Positions 2,824 to 5,685 of a DNA stretch of 5,685 bases are shown here, piece after piece (the stretch's first letter is position 1; every line of letters begins with the position of its first letter). Below the pieces are notes generated by a model. That model had not been told where the DNA came from, did not search any database, and saw only the letters and a program-made list of their open reading frames with translations. Location: positions 1-5,685 of the forward strand of contig CAYZQE010000118.1 in NCBI GenBank assembly GCA_964480635.1, read 5' to 3'. This stretch comes from CAYZQE01 sp964480635. Its GTDB lineage: Bacteria; Pseudomonadota; Gammaproteobacteria; GCA-001735895. Both the position numbers and the translations under genes were made by a program.

Positions 2824-5685
2824 TTAGAATCGGTAATATAAGCCCGACATAAATGCACGGCTATTCGCGTTGTAAGTTGCTAATTCTGCTTTCACAATCC
2901 AGTCACCGAAGTGATAACGTGTTCCAATACCTAAGCTAAGGTTTGTCGATTTCTCATCGTCTATATTCAAGCCCTCACTTCCGTCTAATTCAGTCACAGC
3001 CACACCGGCTAAAAGATACAACGACACCTTTTTTATTGGCACCTTTGGTAAGCTGTATTGCACATTCACTGCCATAACTTTGTGGCCAACAGTGGCAATT
3101 GAATTAATCTCTGACTTACCTAAATCAGCATAGCGTAACTCAGCCAGCCAGCTTTCATCAAAAACATAGGCTAATGATACTTGCTTTGCTAAATCGGTAT
3201 CCTTTGTTACGGTCAGACTATTAGATAACTCTGGGTCAAAGCTGGTATGCCCAAACCCTAATCCTACTTCCCACTGTCCTGCTTGTGCCTGCATAATACT
3301 CATCAAAAAACCCAAAACCAATAGCAATTTCTTTGAATATAAGCGAAAGAATAACATCCCCAACAAGGCGAATATTAACAAGGGATTCATTGCCCCTACC
3401 GAGACTTTGTAATCATTTCCCGTATTCACAGATGTATCTTTATCGTCTGTCACACCGTCATTGTCACTGTCATTGTCTAAATGATCGGCAATACCATCGT
3501 TATCGGCATCAGGTATTTCTTTATCATCCTGAACTCCGTTACCATCTGCATCAACACCCACAAGCGTACCGTTTACATTATGATCCACCCCATCATCAAT
3601 ACCATCTGCATCGGCATCTATACCCGTAAAGTCAGCTTGGCGTGGGTTCTCTACAACATCTAAAATGCCATCATTATCATCGTCAGAATCAATATGATTA
3701 GGTATGCCATCACCATCAAAATCCTTAAATGAACCAAACGCGCCAACCGCACCATCAACAATGTCGACAATACCGTCTTTATCCATATCAATCGTGCTAT
3801 CCAGTTTACCGTCTTTATTCACATCAAGCGTTTCCGCCAAGCCATAAACAATTAAATCCCTGCTTATTCCATCACTAATCAGCGCAAAAATATTAGGCGT
3901 ATTGTCTGCATTTGTATCAGGTAAATTACTATTTCCAACAATCAATGCCGTTCCCGCATCAACCAAGGCATTGTCATCATCATCCCTCAAGCCTGCTTCT
4001 AATACGTCAAACACACCATCATTATCCGAATCCAAATCCAAGTAGTTAAGTTGTCCATCACCATCTCTGTCCAAATTTGCATCATTAGCAAGCAATTCAG
4101 CTAGGCTATCAAGGTTGTCATTAACACCATCAAAGTTAGCATCAAGCTTACCCACTTCTACCGTGCCATCAGCATCAACATCGGCATCTAACGCATCTAT
4201 AATGCCATCACTGTCGGTATCAACCATACTCAAACCATGCTCAAGCATATCGGCTATGCCATCGTTGTCAGCATCATTGTCCTTATCATTGGTCTTACCG
4301 TCACCGTCGGTATCGGCATTGCCTTCAACAAGATTCGGCAAGCCATCCAAATCATCATCTTGACCTAATAAAATCGTAGCAATTAATGCCTCAATTTCAG
4401 ATATCTCATCAACATTCGTGATTGACGTTTGATGCGTAATTGCATAATTCAAAATAGATAAAACACGTGTCAAATCTTCTTCTCTAACACCTACGACACC
4501 TACTTCTAAATAATCGTCAACCGTTAACGCTATACTGCCAATATTATTAACGGATGCTAAAATCGTATTCAATGCATTCGTTGCAACATTCAAAACGGTA
4601 GCAGTTGCAGACGAGGTAATATTTTCGGCTGTAGACAGCTGATCGGTGTAAGTCACTTGTACCGTAATAACATGACCAACATCGCTGGTTTGTATTGTAT
4701 AAGTGCTTTGGTTTGCACCAACATTAGTATTGTTCGATTTCCACTGGTAAGTAAATACCGAACCAGTTACTCCATCTGCATCACTTACACCTGCACTTAA
4801 AGATGCCCCCTCTACCGCTTCGCCGGTGATCGTTGCAACACCAATATTATTGGTCGTCACCGTTGCAACAGTAGATGCAGTGTTTGCGTTATTTGCGTCA
4901 TCCGTTGCAACGCTTGCCGCAACACTAATCACCACATTAGTACCCACCGTAATAGGCGTAACTGTCGCTGTATACGTTGTGCCAGAACCTGAAAACGCAC
5001 TAACATTGGCATTGGTTGCCGTAATGTCGCCCACTATAAAACCACTCACAGGCTCACTAAACGTGACCGTCACACTAAATGCTGTACTGGATTTTGACGG
5101 TGCGGTAATCGTGACCGTTGGTACTGTGGCATCAAAAGCACTGCTTGCTTGGGTCGCGGCTGTGTTGTTGTTGCTGGCAATATCTACTGCTACATTGGCT
5201 GCCACATTTACGGTTACGCTGCCATTGGCTGTAGGCGTAATCAATGCCGTATAAATGCTTGCACTTGTTGCGGTAAAGTTACTCGCTACGCCATTGCCGA
5301 CACTAATGTCACCTAATGCAAAACCTGTTACCGCTTCGCTAAAGGTGATGGTTGCGGTGAAGGCGGCATTGCTGTTTGTTGGTACACCGGTGATTGCAAC
5401 CGTTGGAGCGGTTGCATCAAAGGCGCTGTTGGCTTGAATCGCCGCAGTATTGTCGTTGTTAGCGTCATCGACTGCGACGTTGGCGGCTACATCAACGGTA
5501 ACATTGCCGTTGACTGTTGGGGTAATCAATGCACTATAGGTCGTTGTACTGATTGCTGCAAAATTACTTGCAACGCCGTTACCGACCGTAATAGCATCAA
5601 CTTCAAAATCTGTGACCGCTTCGCTGAAAGTGATGGTTGCGGTGAACGCTCCATTAGTATTTGTCGGTACATCCGTAATCGTTAC
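2824..5685 (-). CDS. Large Ig-like/TSP3 calcium-binding surface protein with C-terminal outer-membrane barrel (5' end beyond window)
   Basis: The frame is open from the right edge to TAA at 2826-2824, giving 953 residues of the C-terminal part (numbered here from 5685). The real start lies outside; TTG at 5529 falls inside a repeat and is not a start. Order: Big_12-like Ig repeats at 1-95, 96-190 and about 191-272; a different Ig-like domain at about 281-368 with DADG, YQW and DVG-x-x-I motifs; a predicted helical linker at 369-442; thrombospondin type-3-like Asp-rich repeats at 443-758; a CTERM-like anchor at 764-786; an internal signal-peptide-like stretch at about 783-802 ending AQA; and a beta-barrel at 803-953 ending YYRF. 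The protein is almost free of Cys, as is usual for exported repeat proteins. The likely role is a surface or secreted calcium-stabilised adhesin or structural protein; this is inferred from architecture, not from a recognised family. Joining two export modules in one frame is unusual. No enzyme motif is seen. Confidence 0.88.
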   Translation of the reverse strand, partial: VTITDVPTNTNGAFTATITFSEAVTDFEVDAITVGNGVASNFAAISTTTYSALITPTVNGNVTVDVAANVAVDDANNDNTAAIQANSAFDATAPTVAITGVPTNSNAAFTATITFSEAVTGFALGDISVGNGVASNFTATSASIYTALITPTANGSVTVNVAANVAVDIASNNNTAATQASSAFDATVPTVTITAPSKSSTAFSVTVTFSEPVSGFIVGDITATNANVSAFSGSGTTYTATVTPITVGTNVVISVAASVATDDANNANTASTVATVTTNNIGVATITGEAVEGASLSAGVSDADGVTGSVFTYQWKSNNTNVGANQSTYTIQTSDVGHVITVQVTYTDQLSTAENITSSATATVLNVATNALNTILASVNNIGSIALTVDDYLEVGVVGVREEDLTRVLSILNYAITHQTSITNVDEISEIEALIATILLGQDDDLDGLPNLVEGNADTDGDGKTNDKDNDADNDGIADMLEHGLSMVDTDSDGIIDALDADVDADGTVEVGKLDANFDGVNDNLDSLAELLANDANLDRDGDGQLNYLDLDSDNDGVFDVLEAGLRDDDDNALVDAGTALIVGNSNLPDTNADNTPNIFALISDGISRDLIVYGLAETLDVNKDGKLDSTIDMDKDGIVDIVDGAVGAFGSFKDFDGDGIPNHIDSDDDNDGILDVVENPRQADFTGIDADADGIDDGVDHNVNGTLVGVDADGNGVQDDKEIPDADNDGIADHLDNDSDNDGVTDDKDTSVNTGNDYKVSVGAMNPLLIFALLGMLFFRLYSKKLLLVLGFLMSIMQAQAGQWEVGLGFGHTSFDPELSNSLTVTKDTDLAKQVSLAYVFDESWLAELRYADLGKSEINSIATVGHKVMAVNVQYSLPKVPIKKVSLYLLAGVAVTELDGSEGLNIDDEKSTNLSLGIGTRYHFGDWIVKAELATYNANSRAFMSGLYYRF
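2827..3279 (-). other. C-terminal outer-membrane beta-barrel domain
   Basis: Residues 803-953 alternate polar and hydrophobic residues in strands such as QWEVGLGFGHT, QVSLAYVF, WLAELRYADLG, HKVMAVNVQYSL, VSLYLLAGVAV, NLSLGIGTRYHF, WIVKAELATYN and FMSGLYYRF. About eight strands and ~150 residues fit the OmpA-like or OmpW-like small porin fold (outer membrane beta-barrel superfamily). The final Phe and aromatic last strand match the signal read by the BAM complex. As the end of a large surface protein it could anchor the whole molecule, or be released as a separate protein after cleavage at AQA. Confidence 0.75.
3280..3339 (-). other. Internal signal-peptide-like segment before the barrel
   Basis: Residues 783-802 have a basic start (Y-S-K-K), a hydrophobic core (LLLVLGFLMSIM) and QAQA directly before G-Q-W, a good signal peptidase I AxA site. 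The residue after the site starts the first barrel strand. It shares its basic residues with the CTERM-like segment just before it. In-frame ATGs at 3390-3388 and 3357-3355 could start a separate barrel protein, but neither has a well-placed ribosome binding site (the GGGG before the first is only 2 bases from it). Confidence 0.55.
3328..3396 (-). other. CTERM-like sorting/anchor segment (internal)
   Basis: Residues 764-786 begin with GAMNP, continue as the hydrophobic run LLIFALLGMLFF and end in a basic cluster, R-L-Y-S-K-K. A small-residue motif, a membrane helix and then basic residues is the tripartite form of protein-sorting tails such as GlyGly-CTERM (cleaved by rhombosortase) and relatives. 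TSP3-type proteins often end in one. Such tails normally lie at the extreme C-terminus; here another 167 residues follow. It could instead be a plain membrane helix. Confidence 0.5.
3412..4359 (-). repeat. Thrombospondin type-3-like calcium-binding repeat region
   Basis: Residues 443-758 hold about 18 short D-x-D-x-D-G-type motifs, for example DTDGDGKTN, DADNDGIAD, DSDNDGVFD, FDGDGIPN, DDDNDGILD and DNDSDNDGVTD. The Asp side chains would bind calcium and make a stiff rod in seawater or another calcium-rich medium. Spacing is irregular, and one stretch (about residues 567-616, including DTNADNTPN) is degenerate and interrupts the array. The region separates the Ig stalk from the membrane-linked C-terminus. 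Confidence 0.85.
4360..4581 (-). other. Predicted helical linker domain with GVxGV motif
   Basis: Residues 369-442 lack the Thr/Ala beta pattern of the Ig repeats and look alpha-helical: ALNTILASV, then YLEVGVVGVREEDLTRVLSI, then a second helix around EISEIEALIATIL. The string Y-x-x-x-GV-x-GV followed by an N/D-L-x-x-V/L-N/L helix resembles short repeats seen in other large bacterial surface proteins, where several often stand in tandem. Only one is seen here. Its function is unknown. Confidence 0.45.
4582..4845 (-). other. Fourth Ig-like domain of a different type (protein domain)
   Basis: Residues about 281-368 of the surface protein carry ITGEAVEGASLSA, DADGVTG, YQWKSNN, STYTIQTSDVGHVITVQV and TYTD. 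This pattern is typical of Ig-like repeats found in RTX and other giant surface proteins, and differs from the three Big_12-like units before it. Only one copy is present, marking the transition from the stalk to the C-terminal region. Confidence 0.65.
4846..5685 (-). repeat. Tandem Big_12-like Ig repeats in the surface-protein gene
   Basis: Three successive units encode a domain with the pattern FTATITFSEAVTGF, a GDI-like motif, an ITP-x-x-x-G-x-VTV stretch and D-x-A-N-x-x-NTA. Units one (5401-5685) and two (5116-5400) are both exactly 285 bp, with about 70 of 95 residues identical by eye and many silent DNA differences. Unit three (about 4870-5115) is shorter and more diverged. Unit one begins exactly at the window edge in register with unit two, so more copies probably lie further right. 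Such repeats act as stalk modules in bacterial adhesins. Confidence 0.85.

Noticed and set aside
3355..3390. Separate internal translation start (ATG at 3390-3388 or 3357-3355) for the barrel.
   Set aside because: The GGGG before the first ATG is only 2 bases away and the second has no Shine-Dalgarno; the continuous frame is the simpler reading, though the option is kept in the junction finding.
4826..5254. Open plus-strand frame of 142 codons, and similar ones at 5255-5437, 4115-4363 and 3333-3663.
   Set aside because: They lie antisense to the repetitive surface-protein gene, have low-complexity Val/Ala/Thr-, Ser/Pro- or His/Tyr-rich products that mirror its repeats, and lack ribosome binding sites.
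5527..5529. TTG as a start codon for the large minus-strand gene.
   Set aside because: The frame stays open for 52 more codons to the window edge and those codons encode the first part of the same Ig repeat, so the gene begins outside the window.

Overview
The window holds two long minus-strand genes, an intergenic gap of 327 bp and, at the left edge, a small non-coding inverted-repeat element. The low-to-moderate G+C content, the c-di-GMP signalling protein and the outer-membrane barrel point to a Gram-negative, probably aquatic or marine gammaproteobacterium. No species can be named from the sequence. There are no rRNA, tRNA or CRISPR features.

Layout, left to right. Positions 1-42 are unassigned. 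Positions 43-207 form a 165-bp element with 23-bp terminal inverted repeats. The whole element can fold into one long hairpin, and it looks like a MITE. It ends 6 bp past the stop codon of the first gene. Positions 214-2496 (minus) encode a complete 760-residue membrane protein with a periplasmic sensor, a GGDEF domain and an EAL domain. Both catalytic motifs are intact, but the GGDEF inhibitory site is not. Positions 2497-2823 are non-coding; they contain a 12-bp perfect palindrome, a weak possible promoter and a short tandem repeat of the kind seen beside REP-associated transposases. Positions 2824-5685 (minus) are the 3' part of a large surface-protein gene whose start lies beyond the right edge.

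The large protein reads, from its N-terminal side: three Big_12-like Ig repeats, a fourth and different Ig-like domain, a helical linker, about 18 Asp-rich thrombospondin type-3-like calcium-binding motifs, a CTERM-like hydrophobic anchor, an internal signal-peptide-like segment ending in AQA, and a ~151-residue outer-membrane beta-barrel ending in Phe. The anchor and signal peptide lie back to back and share one basic cluster. This looks like two exported proteins joined in one reading frame, and it is the most unusual point in the window.

How they may work together (inference): the surface protein is transcribed toward the c-di-GMP gene. Large calcium-binding adhesins are often controlled by nearby c-di-GMP enzymes, so the sensor protein may control display or expression of its neighbour. 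The sequence shows only adjacency and shared strand.
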